A stretch of 26,314 nt of DNA. It comes from Actinotignum schaalii_C (GTDB lineage: Bacteria > Actinomycetota > Actinomycetes > Actinomycetales > Actinomycetaceae). The position numbers and the translations under genes were made by a program. Every line of letters starts with the position of its first letter. Position 1 is the stretch's first letter. The DNA lies in assembly GCF_034119425.1 (NCBI RefSeq), contig NZ_JAWUEL010000030.1:1-26314 (forward strand), given 5' to 3'. This document shows positions 7,587 to 15,654 of the stretch, piece after piece. Below the pieces are notes generated by a model. It did not search any database and was not told the DNA's origin. It saw nothing but the letters and a program-made list of their open reading frames with translations.

Positions 7587-7607
7587 TGTTTGTAAGGCCC
7601 GTGAGAA

Positions 7608-7829
7608 TATCGCGGGGCTGCTTCCTGCGGAGCTCGCTGTCAGGCGGTTGCATTCTTCTGGGCGGTGAACGACGCCGTCCTTCTCGCCGGTAGGTTCCTC
7701 GCGGATGGCTTGGCCGAAGTCTTGGTTCACGCTATCGCCACCGTTGATCAGGATGCACACCGACTCCGGCGTGACCAGCTCACCGCGCGGGTCACGGTCT
7801 CCATCCGGTTCACGGTTGGCCAGCAGGCG
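7608..7829 (-). pseudogene. Possible remnant of GlgX-type debranching enzyme
   Basis: On the minus strand one frame reads LLANREPDGDRDPRGE, then LVTPESVCILIN and DSVNQDF. This recalls the C-terminal part of GlgX-type debranching enzymes, in which a D-x-RGE-x-V segment is followed by a S-x-x-x-L-x-N strand. There is no start codon context and no catalytic domain, and the frame runs into the repeat element at its end. It lies downstream of glycogen phosphorylase on the same strand, a sensible place for glgX. The resemblance is from memory and short, so this is tentative; it could be chance coding-like sequence. The rest of 7830-7913 shows no recognisable gene. Confidence 0.25.
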
Positions 7830-7913
7830 CGGCGTCGTCGTTCTTAAATATGAGAAGCAGCCTGCGCATGAACGATGATAGCGGGCAGGCCGGGCCGCGA
7901 AACAAAACAAACT

Positions 7914-7953
7914 CGGGCGGCGGGATGTGCCAGAATCACACACCCGCCGCCCG
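7914..7953 (-). terminator. GC-rich hairpin after glgP
   Basis: CGGGCGGCGGG (7914-7924) pairs perfectly with CCCGCCGCCCG (7943-7953) across an 18-base loop. It lies 131 bases beyond the glgP stop. On the glgP strand the stem is followed within a few bases by GTTTGTTTTGTTTCG, a T-rich stretch that supports a terminator on that strand. Confidence 0.6.
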
Positions 7954-7955
7954 CT

Positions 7956-8045
7956 TAGTTTGCGTGCGCTTTGCGTCGCCGCCCGCGGTTCGCGCAGCTG
8001 CATAGCCGCCCGTCTAGTTTGCGTGCGCTTTGCGTCGCCGCCCGC
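7956..8045. repeat. 31-base direct repeat beside glgP 3' end
   Basis: An exact 31-base unit, beginning TAGTTTGCGTGCG and ending GCCGCCCGC, occurs at 7956-7986 and 8015-8045, period 59. Its GCCGCCCGC end is the same motif as one arm of the neighbouring hairpin, so each copy could also pair with the CGGGCGGCGGG arm. Confidence 0.85.
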
Positions 8046-8083
8046 ATGGGTTGCATCGCACGCAGCTACACGCGCTGCACGCG

Positions 8084-10447
8084 CTACTTAATCGGCGCTG
8101 CCTTCACGCCCCAAATATCGCGGCCGTAGTCCGCGATGGTGCGGTCGGAGGAGAAGCGGCCCGCGCGGCAGATATTGATCCACGCCTTGCGGCCCCACTC
8201 TTCCTGCTTGGCGTAATCCGCGGCCATGCGGTCGCGGGTCGCCCGGTAATCAGCGAAATCGCCGAGGACGTAGTACACGTCCGGGGTCTCCCACGAAGAA
8301 CCATCCAGCAAGGACCCGAGGAGGTCGTGGAATTCGCCGGTTCCGCCGTCGCTCACGGTACCGTCCACCAGGGCGTCGAGCACCCGCTTGAGGCCGGGCA
8401 CGGTTTCGTACTGTTCGCGCGGATTGTAACGCGCCCGCAATTCCGGCAGCTCTTCTTCGCGAGCCCCGAAAATATAGGCATTTTCTTCGCCCACGGCATC
8501 CACGATTTCCACCGTGGCCCCGTCCATGGTGCCCAGCGTCAGCGCGCCGTTCATCATGAACTTCATATTGCCGGTACCCGAAGCTTCCTTCCCGGCCAGG
8601 GAAATCTGCTCGGAAATATCGGTGGCTGGAATAATATGCTCGGCCGGCGACACATTGTAGTTCTCCACGAAGAGCACGGTGATCTTCCCGCGCGTATCGG
8701 CGTCGTTATTCACGAGCTTCGCCACTTCGTTGATGAACTTGATAATCGCCTTGGCGCGCTTGTACCCCGGCGCGGCCTTCGCCCCGAAAATGAAGACCCG
8801 CGGCGGGACCTCCAGGCTGGGATTGTCCTTAATCCGGAAGTACAGATCGAGAATGTACAGCGCATTCATGAGCTGGCGCTTGTACTCGTGCAGGCGCTTA
8901 ATAATCGTGTCATAAATAGCATCGGTGGGAATATCAATGCCGTCACGCCGCTTAATCCAACGCGCGAAATCACGCTTATTTTCCGCCTTGATCTCCATGA
9001 GACGGCGGTAAATATCCCCATTCCCGCGTTCCTCGATGGTGGCTAGCTTATCCAGATCCGTGACCCAGGAATCATCCCCGAGCACCTCGGTGAGCAGCGC
9101 GGCCAGGCGCGGATTGCAATTATGCAGCCAGCGGCGCGGCGTCACGCCATTCGTCTTGTTATTGAAACGCTCGGGCCAGATGTCGTACCAGTCGTGGAGG
9201 GTATCGCGCTTGAGGATCTCACTGTGGATCGCGGCCACCCCGTTAATAGAGAACGAGGCATAGCACGCGATCCAGGCCATATGAACCAGCCCGCCGGACA
9301 GCGGCGCCATGTACTCAATCTTGCCCGGGTGGAAACCGGCCTCCGCCAGCTCTGCGCGGAAACGGCGATCCATTTCCGCCACGATGTCATAAATACGCGG
9401 GAAAAGCTTGGTGAAAATCGAAGTTTCCCAGGTCTCCAGCGCCTCGGCCAGCACCGTGTGGTTGGTGTAGGCGAAGGTCTGGGAAACAATCTTCCAGGCA
9501 TCCTCCCAACCCAAGCCTTCCTCATCCATGAGCAGGCGCATGAGTTCCGGAATAGCGAGCACCGGGTGAGTGTCATTGAGCTGGATCGAGTTGTACTCCC
9601 CGAAGGAACGAATATCCCCGTGCGCTTCCTTATGCTCCGCGATCAGGCACTGGAGGGAAGCCGAGCAGAAGAAGTACTGCTGGCGAACCCGCAGTACCTT
9701 GCCTTCGTAGGTGGTGTCATTCGGGTAGAGCACCCGGCACAGGTCATTCACGCGCTCGCGTTCCACAATCGCATCGGTGAAACGCTGGGAATTGAAAGCG
9801 TCGTAATCGAATTCTTCCAGGGGCTCCGCCTTCCACAGGCGCAGTGTATTGACATTCGCGGTGCCGTAGCCGGTGATCGGCATATCATAAGGAACCGCGC
9901 GCACATCCATATCCGCGAACTTCACGTGCTTGGCTTCCGCCTCCCGGCGCACCACAAAAGGCGAACCGTTTTCCATCCACGGATCCGGCTCTTCCTTCTG
10001 GAAACCATCCACGAAGCTCTGCTTGAACAAGCCGTAGCGGTAGAGGATCCCGTAGCCGACCACGGGGAAATTGAGGGTAGCGCACGAATCCATGAAACAG
10101 GCAGCCAAGCGCCCCAGCCCACCGTTACCGAGCGCGGCATCGGGTTCTTCATCGAGCACATCGGTGAGGTTGAGACCGTAATCTTCCAGGGCCTTGCGGG
10201 CATCTTCCACCAGGCCAAGGTTGACGAGATTATTGAGAAGTGCGCGCCCCATGAGGAATTCCGCGGAGAAGTAGCTGGCGCGCTGACCCTCCCGGTATTT
10301 CTTTGTGGTGGCTTCCCAGTTATCGGCCAGCCGGCTCATGGTGAGCTCGGACAGCCCCTCCCAGTAATCGCGCAGGGAGGATCCGGAGGTTGAAACACCG
10401 GATACCGAACGGGTAAAAGCCCCGAGTGGTTGAGTCAGTTCAGACAT
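8084..10447 (-). CDS. glgP: Glycogen/maltodextrin phosphorylase
   Basis: Releases glucose 1-phosphate from the non-reducing ends of glycogen or maltodextrin using phosphate and pyridoxal phosphate, in the cytosol. The protein has 787 residues, usual for bacterial GlgP/MalP. The ATG at 10447 is preferred over 10474 because GAGGAG lies just upstream. The conserved EALGNGGLGRLAACFMDS-type region is present (as DAALGNGGLGRLAACFMDS), as are GYGILYRYG, NGVTPRRWL and RLHEYKRQ. The cofactor site EASGTGNMKFMMNGAL carries the Schiff-base lysine at about 629. It is divergent from purA across 222 bases. Together with the GH13 enzyme and importer it points to active alpha-glucan use. Glycogen versus maltodextrin preference cannot be judged from sequence alone. 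Confidence 0.97.
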   Translation of the reverse strand: MSELTQPLGAFTRSVSGVSTSGSSLRDYWEGLSELTMSRLADNWEATTKKYREGQRASYFSAEFLMGRALLNNLVNLGLVEDARKALEDYGLNLTDVLDEEPDAALGNGGLGRLAACFMDSCATLNFPVVGYGILYRYGLFKQSFVDGFQKEEPDPWMENGSPFVVRREAEAKHVKFADMDVRAVPYDMPITGYGTANVNTLRLWKAEPLEEFDYDAFNSQRFTDAIVERERVNDLCRVLYPNDTTYEGKVLRVRQQYFFCSASLQCLIAEHKEAHGDIRSFGEYNSIQLNDTHPVLAIPELMRLLMDEEGLGWEDAWKIVSQTFAYTNHTVLAEALETWETSIFTKLFPRIYDIVAEMDRRFRAELAEAGFHPGKIEYMAPLSGGLVHMAWIACYASFSINGVAAIHSEILKRDTLHDWYDIWPERFNNKTNGVTPRRWLHNCNPRLAALLTEVLGDDSWVTDLDKLATIEERGNGDIYRRLMEIKAENKRDFARWIKRRDGIDIPTDAIYDTIIKRLHEYKRQLMNALYILDLYFRIKDNPSLEVPPRVFIFGAKAAPGYKRAKAIIKFINEVAKLVNNDADTRGKITVLFVENYNVSPAEHIIPATDISEQISLAGKEASGTGNMKFMMNGALTLGTMDGATVEIVDAVGEENAYIFGAREEELPELRARYNPREQYETVPGLKRVLDALVDGTVSDGGTGEFHDLLGSLLDGSSWETPDVYYVLGDFADYRATRDRMAADYAKQEEWGRKAWINICRAGRFSSDRTIADYGRDIWGVKAAPIK

Positions 10448-10669
10448 TTTTCTCCTCGAAAAATATTCGGGCACGTGCCTTCTCTACCTTAGCTGAGAAA
10501 CTTTCCGAAAATGTGCAAAGATGCCCGCGGCGGGCTGTGGCGGTTATTATTGTGTAGTAAAGCGGGACGTTCGCCCGGGCTGTCCAACGGCGGCGGCACG
10601 GTAGCCGCACTGCGGCACGGGTGGCGGAGCTCTTTACACCTGTTTGATATAACGAGGAGATTAGATACT

Positions 10670-11953
10670 ATGCCCGCGGTCATTATTCTCGGCGTCCAGT
10701 GGGGCGACGAAGGAAAAGGCAAGGCAACTGACCAGCTCGGCCAGCGTGCCGATTATGTTGTGAAATTTAACGGGGGTAATAATGCCGGCCACACGGTCAG
10801 CGTGGATGGCCAGAAATTCGCTCTCCACCTCCTCCCGTCCGGCATTCTCAATTCAGATTGCATCTCGGTGATTGGCAACGGCGTCGTCGTTGATCCCGAA
10901 GCGCTTTTCGCGGAAATGGCGGAGCTGGAATCGCGCGGCGTCTCCACGAAAAACCTCCGCATCGCCGGAAATGCCCACGTCATCACCTCGTACACAAAAA
11001 TGTTCGACCGCCTCAACGAGGAAGTCCTCGGCGACGGCAAAATCGGCACCACCGGCCGCGGCATCGGCCCCACCTACGCGGATAAAGCCAATCGCGTGGG
11101 GATCCGAATCGTAGACCTCGTGCACCCGCGGCGCTTGCGTGGGCAGGTGGAGACCGCGGTGGCGCAGAAAAACTTGGTGTTGCGGGCCCTGGGGCGCGAG
11201 GAGATTAATGTCGACGACGTACTCACCGAGCTCCTCGCCTATGGGGAACGCCTCGCACCCATGATGATTAGCGCCTCGCGTGAACTCAACGAGGCCCTTG
11301 ATGACGGCAAGACGGTCGTTTTTGAAGGCGGGCAATCCACCCTCCTGGACATCGACCACGGCAACTATCCCTACGTGACTTCCTCGAATGCCACGGCCGG
11401 CGGGGCGGTCACCGGCAGCGGGGTGGGCCCTACCCGAATCGACCGGGTGGTGGGTATCGTCAAGGCCTATGCCACCCGCGTGGGCGAAGGACCTTTCCCC
11501 ACCGAGTTGCACGGAGATACCGGCGATTGGCTGCGCGAAGCGGGCGGCGAATACGGGGTGACAACCGGGCGCCCGCGGCGTTGTGGCTGGTATGACGCCC
11601 CGGTGACACGCTACGCGGTGCGGGTCAATGGCCTCACCGACCTGGTCCTCACCAAGCTGGATGTACTCACCGGCGTGGAAGAGATCCCGGTGTGCGTGGG
11701 CTATGAGATTGACGGCCAGCGCGTTCATGAATTCCCCATCGATACCTGGGATTTCGCCAATGCCAAGCCCATTTACGAATATCACCCGGGCTGGACGGAG
11801 GATATCTCCACGGTGCGTGAATTCGCGGACCTGCCCGCCAATGCGCAAAGCTACGTGCGCTGGCTGGAGGAGATGGCCGGTTGCCGTTTCTCGCTCATCG
11901 GGGTGGGCCCGGATCGCGAACAGACGATTGTGCTCCACGACCTGCTGGGCTGA
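10670..11953 (+). CDS. purA: Adenylosuccinate synthetase
   Basis: Joins IMP and aspartate using GTP to form adenylosuccinate, the first committed step to AMP. The protein has 427 residues, the normal length. ATG at 10670 is set by the conserved start MPAVIILGVQWGDEGKGK and a GAGGAG upstream. Catalytic D13 and H41 (NNAGHTV) are in their usual positions; TTGRGIGPTYADK, EGGQSTLLDIDHGNYPYVTSSNATAGG and TTGRPRRCGWYD are all intact. The gene is followed by purC after 293 bases, with a hairpin between them, so the two purine genes may be separate transcripts. Upstream 10448-10669 holds the divergent promoters, but I cannot pick convincing hexamers. Confidence 0.98.
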   Translation: MPAVIILGVQWGDEGKGKATDQLGQRADYVVKFNGGNNAGHTVSVDGQKFALHLLPSGILNSDCISVIGNGVVVDPEALFAEMAELESRGVSTKNLRIAGNAHVITSYTKMFDRLNEEVLGDGKIGTTGRGIGPTYADKANRVGIRIVDLVHPRRLRGQVETAVAQKNLVLRALGREEINVDDVLTELLAYGERLAPMMISASRELNEALDDGKTVVFEGGQSTLLDIDHGNYPYVTSSNATAGGAVTGSGVGPTRIDRVVGIVKAYATRVGEGPFPTELHGDTGDWLREAGGEYGVTTGRPRRCGWYDAPVTRYAVRVNGLTDLVLTKLDVLTGVEEIPVCVGYEIDGQRVHEFPIDTWDFANAKPIYEYHPGWTEDISTVREFADLPANAQSYVRWLEEMAGCRFSLIGVGPDREQTIVLHDLLG

Positions 11954-12004
11954 GCTTGGCGGCGCGGCCGCGTGACGCGGAGCGGTAGCTCGCGGGCGCG
12001 CCGC

Positions 12005-12025
12005 CAGCTGCCCCACGGGCAGCTG
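12005..12025 (+). terminator. Hairpin after purA
   Basis: CAGCTGCCC (12005-12013) and GGGCAGCTG (12017-12025) form a perfect 9-pair stem with a CAC loop, 52 bases after the purA stop. The following sequence contains only a short TTTA, so it is a terminator-like hairpin without a proper T tract. Beyond it, TTCCTT/AAGGAA around TACTAT near 12110 may be part of the purC promoter region. Confidence 0.6.
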
Positions 12026-12246
12026 CGCCGTCGTGCTTTACCCCGCTTGACCTGCGTAAATGCGATATAGGTGACTTAGCTCCCAGGACAGGCGGTGAAG
12101 ATTCCTTTACTATAAGGAAAGAACGTTGTGTGGGGAGAATCACCGTTGGGCTGCGGTACGTGATGCGGAGCCCGCGGTGACCCCTCGCGCAACACCGGAG
12201 CGGGAACGCGAAGGAGCCTCCCGCGTGAAGAGATTGAGGGGCGGGA

Positions 12247-13197
12247 ATGTCTACACACACCACAGGTAGCCTTGTCCCCATTCGGGGATGGCAACGCACC
12301 TATTCCGGGAAGGTGCACGATTTATACCGGCCCGTGCCCGGGGGTGCGATGGCCGGGATGGATACCTATCTTATTGTGGCCTCGGATCGCATCGCGGCTT
12401 TCGACCACGTTGTTCCCACATTCATTCCGGATAAGGGCGAAATTATCACCCGGATTGCCCGCTGGTGGTTCGACCGTACCGGGGATATCGCAGAAAGCCA
12501 CTACCTACCTGGCGGCGTCCCGCGGGATATTGCCGCGCGCGGGATCCTGGTGCGGGCCCTGCGCATGCTCCCGTACGAAGTAATGGTGCGCGGCTATCTG
12601 ACCGCGGGCGCGGTGCGCTCGCTCGGAACCCTCGGCACGCTCGATGCCATGCCGTACGACGGCGCTATCGAGGTGGGCGCCAAACTAGAACTACCTTGGG
12701 TCGGGATTGCGGAAAAGCGCCGGCCTGGCTACCCGGATATCCCCATTCCGTGGGAGGAATTCATACTTCGAGTGGGGGAGAGCACCGCAGAGCGAGTGCG
12801 CGTGCTGGCTCTCAATCTTTACCGGCACGCCCACGCCATCGCGCTGGCCCGCGGGCTGGTGCTCGCGGATGCCAAGCTGGAATTCGGTACGGATATGGAT
12901 GCCGGCTCCAGCCGGCTCATCCTGGCCGACGAAGCATTCACGCCGGATACTGCCCACTACTGGCTTTCCACCGACTACCGCGCGGTGAAATCCGGGGAGG
13001 TGCTGCCCACCCCGGAAGCGCTGCGTTCTTTCGATAAGGACGCTGCCCAGGTCTGGCTCATGTCCCCGCAATCGGGGTGGAATGCGGAGCAAGGCCCCCA
13101 ACCGCCAGCCCTTCCCGCCGCTGTGGTGGCCGATATTCGCGACCGTTACCTGCGTGTTTGTGAAATGCTCACCGGGGAGCGCTGGCCCGGGCGGTAA
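12247..13197 (+). CDS. purC: SAICAR synthetase (divergent)
   Basis: Phosphoribosylaminoimidazole-succinocarboxamide synthase, coupling CAIR and aspartate with ATP in purine biosynthesis. The protein has 316 residues, the longer form seen in actinobacteria. ATG at 12247 has GAGGGG six bases upstream. Clear family marks are YSGKVHDLY, LIVASDRIAAFDHVVPTFIPDKGEI, EVMVRGYLTAGA, ADAKLEFG and ILADEAFTPD. The segment that normally reads close to LPEPIFTPATKAE-x-G-x-HDEN is replaced by KLELPWVGIAEKRRPGYPDIP, and the expected GSGW-type motif after RGYL is TAGAVRS. The fold should hold, but the substrate pocket may differ or the motif may be functionally substituted. It stands between purA and gdhA on the same strand. 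Confidence 0.88.
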   Translation: MSTHTTGSLVPIRGWQRTYSGKVHDLYRPVPGGAMAGMDTYLIVASDRIAAFDHVVPTFIPDKGEIITRIARWWFDRTGDIAESHYLPGGVPRDIAARGILVRALRMLPYEVMVRGYLTAGAVRSLGTLGTLDAMPYDGAIEVGAKLELPWVGIAEKRRPGYPDIPIPWEEFILRVGESTAERVRVLALNLYRHAHAIALARGLVLADAKLEFGTDMDAGSSRLILADEAFTPDTAHYWLSTDYRAVKSGEVLPTPEALRSFDKDAAQVWLMSPQSGWNAEQGPQPPALPAAVVADIRDRYLRVCEMLTGERWPGR

Positions 13198-13238
13198 GTG
13201 TGACGTGCACCGCGGAGTCGTGTTCGCGGTGCGAAATC

Positions 13239-13275
13239 TTACCGCGAAAGCGCCCGGACGTTTTACCATTTTGAT
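13239..13275 (+). promoter_or_regulatory. Candidate promoter for leaderless gdhA
   Basis: TACCAT (13264-13269) resembles a -10 box and ends six bases before the gdhA ATG. TTACCG at 13239-13244 is a weak -35 candidate at 19-base spacing. No Shine-Dalgarno sequence precedes the ATG. This is the arrangement of a leaderless mRNA, frequent in actinobacteria. The -35 is poor, so the call is tentative. Confidence 0.35.
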
Positions 13276-14625
13276 ATGCATTACGCGAATAAAGTTTACG
13301 ATCAGGTCATCGCCGCGAACCCGGGCGAACCCGAATTCCATCAGGCCGTACGCGAAGTTTTCGATTCCATTGCGCCGGTCCTCGATGCTCACCCCGAGTA
13401 CGCCGACCAAGCCATCCTGGAACGGCTCGTCGAACCCGAGCGCATCATTGCCTTCCGGGTGCCGTGGGTGGATGACGCCGGCAAAATTCGCGTCAACAAA
13501 GGTTACCGGGTGCAATTCAACTCCGCGCTCGGGCCCTACAAGGGCGGCTTGCGCTTCCACCCCACCGTCTACCTGGGCATGCTCAAATTCCTCGGCTTCG
13601 AGCAGATCTTCAAGAACGCGCTGACCCGCCAGCACATCGGTGGCGCCAAGGGCGGGGCGAACTTCGACCCCAAGGGTAAAAGCGATAACGAAGTGATGCG
13701 CTTCTGCCAGTCCTTCATGACCGAGCTGCAGCGCCACATCGGCCCGGATATTGATGTTCCCGCCGGTGACATCGGCGTGGGCGGGCGCGAAATCGGCTAT
13801 CTTTTCGGCCAGTACCGCCGCATCCGCGATAGCTTCGACGCCGGCGTGCTCACCGGCAAAGGACTCGGCTTCGGCGGCTCGCTCGCGCGCACCGAAGCCA
13901 CCGGTTACGGCGCCGTCTATTTCGCCGACGCCATGCTCGCCGCGCGCGGGGAAAGCTTGGACGGGCGCACCGCGGTGGTATCCGGTTCCGGGAACGTCGC
14001 GCTGTACGCGATCGCGAAGGCGCAGCAGCTGGGCGCGCGTGTGGTCACCGCCTCGGATTCTTCCGGGATGGTGTACGACGACGCCGGCATCGACGTCGAG
14101 CTTCTCCGCCATATTAAGGAAGATCTGCGCGGGCGGGTCTCTGATTACGCGGCGCAGCGCCCCGGGGCCCGATACCAGGCCGGGGCGAAGGTGTGGAACC
14201 TGGCTGAGCTGGGGATTCACGCGGATATTGCTTTCCCGTGTGCCACCCAGAACGAGCTCAATGAGGTTGATGCGCGCCAGCTCCTCGACGGGGGAGTGCG
14301 TGCGGTAGTGGAAGGCGCGAATATGCCGACCACCCTCGAGGCCACCCACCTCCTCCAGGAGAACGGCGTGCTCTTCGCCCCCGGCAAGGCCGCGAACGCC
14401 GGCGGGGTAGCCACCTCCGCCCTGGAAATGCAGCAGAATTCCGCACGGCAAAGCTGGGGCTTCGAGAAAGTGGATGCCAAACTGCACGACATCATGCGCG
14501 ATATCCACGACACCGCCCTGGATGCCGCCGCCCGCTACGGCCACGAAGGTGACTACGTGGTAGGTGCCAATGCCGCGGGCTTCGAGATGGTCGCGGAGGC
14601 GATGATTGCCCAGGGCGTGATCTAA
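13276..14625 (+). CDS. gdhA: Glutamate dehydrogenase, NADP-type
   Basis: Interconverts 2-oxoglutarate plus ammonia and glutamate; the sequence type is that of the hexameric, ~450-residue assimilatory enzymes. The length is 449. Conserved stretches include the NSALGPYKGGLRFHP glutamate-binding motif with K89, the GGAKGGANFDPKGKSD motif with catalytic K125, and DVPAGDIGVGGREIGY with D165. The Rossmann fold begins at VVSGSGNVA. NADP preference is inferred from overall family similarity. The start is fixed by similarity of the N-terminus and the lack of a better upstream codon; there is no clear ribosome site, so translation may be leaderless. A short tandem-repeat region follows the stop. Confidence 0.96.
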   Translation: MHYANKVYDQVIAANPGEPEFHQAVREVFDSIAPVLDAHPEYADQAILERLVEPERIIAFRVPWVDDAGKIRVNKGYRVQFNSALGPYKGGLRFHPTVYLGMLKFLGFEQIFKNALTRQHIGGAKGGANFDPKGKSDNEVMRFCQSFMTELQRHIGPDIDVPAGDIGVGGREIGYLFGQYRRIRDSFDAGVLTGKGLGFGGSLARTEATGYGAVYFADAMLAARGESLDGRTAVVSGSGNVALYAIAKAQQLGARVVTASDSSGMVYDDAGIDVELLRHIKEDLRGRVSDYAAQRPGARYQAGAKVWNLAELGIHADIAFPCATQNELNEVDARQLLDGGVRAVVEGANMPTTLEATHLLQENGVLFAPGKAANAGGVATSALEMQQNSARQSWGFEKVDAKLHDIMRDIHDTALDAAARYGHEGDYVVGANAAGFEMVAEAMIAQGVI

Positions 14626-14632
14626 GAGCGGT

Positions 14633-14687
14633 ATGCCCGGAGCGCTCGGTGTGCCCGGAGCGCTCGCGGTGCCCGGCGCGCTCGCGG
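14633..14687. repeat. 18-19-base tandem repeat after gdhA
   Basis: Three imperfect units of TGCCCGGAGCGCTCG plus a short G/C tail begin near 14633, 14652 and 14670. Each holds the palindrome GAGCGCTC or the variant GCGCGCTC. It lies between gdhA and the next gene and may act as a weak hairpin region; nothing shows a specific function. Confidence 0.75.
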
Positions 14688-14742
14688 TTGCGCCGTCGTA
14701 CCTTAGGTGCCGTTGTGCTCCGACGCGTCGTAGAGTGGATCC

Positions 14743-15117
14743 GTGACACGAAAAATCGATAGCGCGGACGCGCTGCCCCTCCTCACCCGTTTTCACGCAG
14801 GTGAGGAGCTGAGCGCGAGTGAATCGCGCACGGCTGTGCGGTTCCTTCTCGAGGAGCTCGCGGCGCGGCATCCCGGGCACGCGGTGGAAATCCGAGTCCC
14901 TTATGTTGGGGCGGTGCAGGCGGTTGCCGGGGTGCGCCACCGGCGTGGTACCCCGCCGAATGTGGTCGAATGCGATGCGGGCACGTTCTTGGGATTGTGC
15001 GTGGGTACTCTGAACTGGGATGATGCCGTGGCTTCCGGGTGGGTGGACGCCTCCGGAACCCGCGCGAACCTCTCCGAGTTTCTCCCCCTGGTGCATGTGG
15101 CCGGCTCGGCTCGATGA
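14743..15117 (+). CDS. Sterol carrier family protein
   Basis: Small protein of 124 residues resembling the actinobacterial sterol-carrier-family proteins that are often annotated near purine genes. The diagnostic part is VEIRVPYVGAVQAV, then RHRRGTPPNVVECDAGTFLGLCVG, then LNWDDAVASGWVDASGTRANLSEFLPL. No signal peptide or membrane helix is present, so it is probably cytosolic. Ligand and role are not known to me; the name reflects fold similarity to SCP2-like proteins. The GTG start at 14743 has only a weak GAGTGGA upstream, but the first residues fit the family length. The stop codon lies within a perfect hairpin that probably ends the transcript. Confidence 0.75.
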   Translation: MTRKIDSADALPLLTRFHAGEELSASESRTAVRFLLEELAARHPGHAVEIRVPYVGAVQAVAGVRHRRGTPPNVVECDAGTFLGLCVGTLNWDDAVASGWVDASGTRANLSEFLPLVHVAGSAR

Positions 15118-15123
15118 GCCGAG
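15105..15123 (+). terminator. Hairpin overlapping stop codon
   Basis: CTCGGCTC (15105-15112) pairs perfectly with GAGCCGAG (15116-15123) over a GAT loop. The TGA stop of the sterol-carrier-family gene (15115-15117) is inside the hairpin. No T tract follows. Confidence 0.55.
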
Positions 15124-15176
15124 GGTGTGGCGCGCTGATCGTGGGAATCCCATAAGTCACACAAGTCTCTGGAGTC

Positions 15177-15586
15177 TCAATAGTCACACGCATCCCGGCG
15201 GGGGTGGTAGGTGTTTTCCGAGCTGTAGTGCAGATGTCGTACATGCGAAGTACATCTCGGAAAAACACCCCGTCTCCTGCCGGGGCGGGTAGCATCTCGA
15301 GCCAACAGCCCTACATTCCGTGGACCGACTTCCCGCGGGGCAGGGTAGGCGGAGTGGGTCATTCTCAGGCGTCAAGGCTGTAAAAGGTGCATTTTGGACT
15401 GTTAGGGCCGGAGAGTGTACGCCACGGACATTAAATCGCGGAAAAACTGTCACCCAGGTACATTTTGTTAGCTGACCGAGTCTCTCCCCCTCAAAGTGCG
15501 CGTCCTGGACATTGACTCCTGTCAAGTGCGCGTAAGGAACACGAAATCGCTCTGAAACGGTGCTCTCCCGCGCACTTTGTTTTCGA
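15177..15586 (-). repeat. Dispersed element, copy B (candidate structured RNA)
   Basis: Inverted relative of the element at 7212-7586, read on the minus strand; about 410 bases, with an extra ~60 bases in its middle. The head has the arm CAAAGTGCGCG (15569-15579 complement) and inverted partners at 15524-15532 and 15494-15502, again 30 bases apart. The tail forms a strong hairpin: GGTGTTTTCCGAG (15210-15222) pairs with CTCGGAAAAACACC (15256-15269) with one bulged A, and GATGT/ACATC nests inside. It lies after the terminator of the DUF3073 gene. A minus-strand frame stays open across it (15184-15633), but I judge it non-coding for the same reason as copy A. Confidence 0.75.
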
Positions 15587-15605
15587 GCTTGGCTTAGAAA
15601 CAATT

Positions 15606-15633
15606 GTGCCGGCAGCCTTAGGGCCGCCGGCAC
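15606..15633 (-). terminator. Intrinsic terminator of DUF3073 gene
   Basis: GTGCCGGC (15606-15613) and GCCGGCAC (15626-15633) form a perfect 8-pair stem, extended inside by GCC/GGC. On the minus strand it is followed by AATTGTTTCT, a modest T-rich tail. It lies 22 bases past the DUF3073 stop. Confidence 0.75.
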
Positions 15634-15654
15634 GTTCGTTAACGGAATGAGTAC

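Noticed and set aside
7956..8045. Repeats as a possible CRISPR array
   Set aside because: Only two units, no cas genes in the window, and the spacing does not fit a repeat-spacer array.
9122..10393. Long open frame (423 codons) on the + strand inside glgP
   Set aside because: It is antisense to a complete, well-conserved phosphorylase; long antisense frames are expected in GC-rich genes and no family pattern is seen.
12691..15153. 820-codon minus-strand frame across purC, gdhA and the sterol-carrier gene
   Set aside because: It runs antisense through three real genes and their spacers, and its translation is low-complexity without domains.
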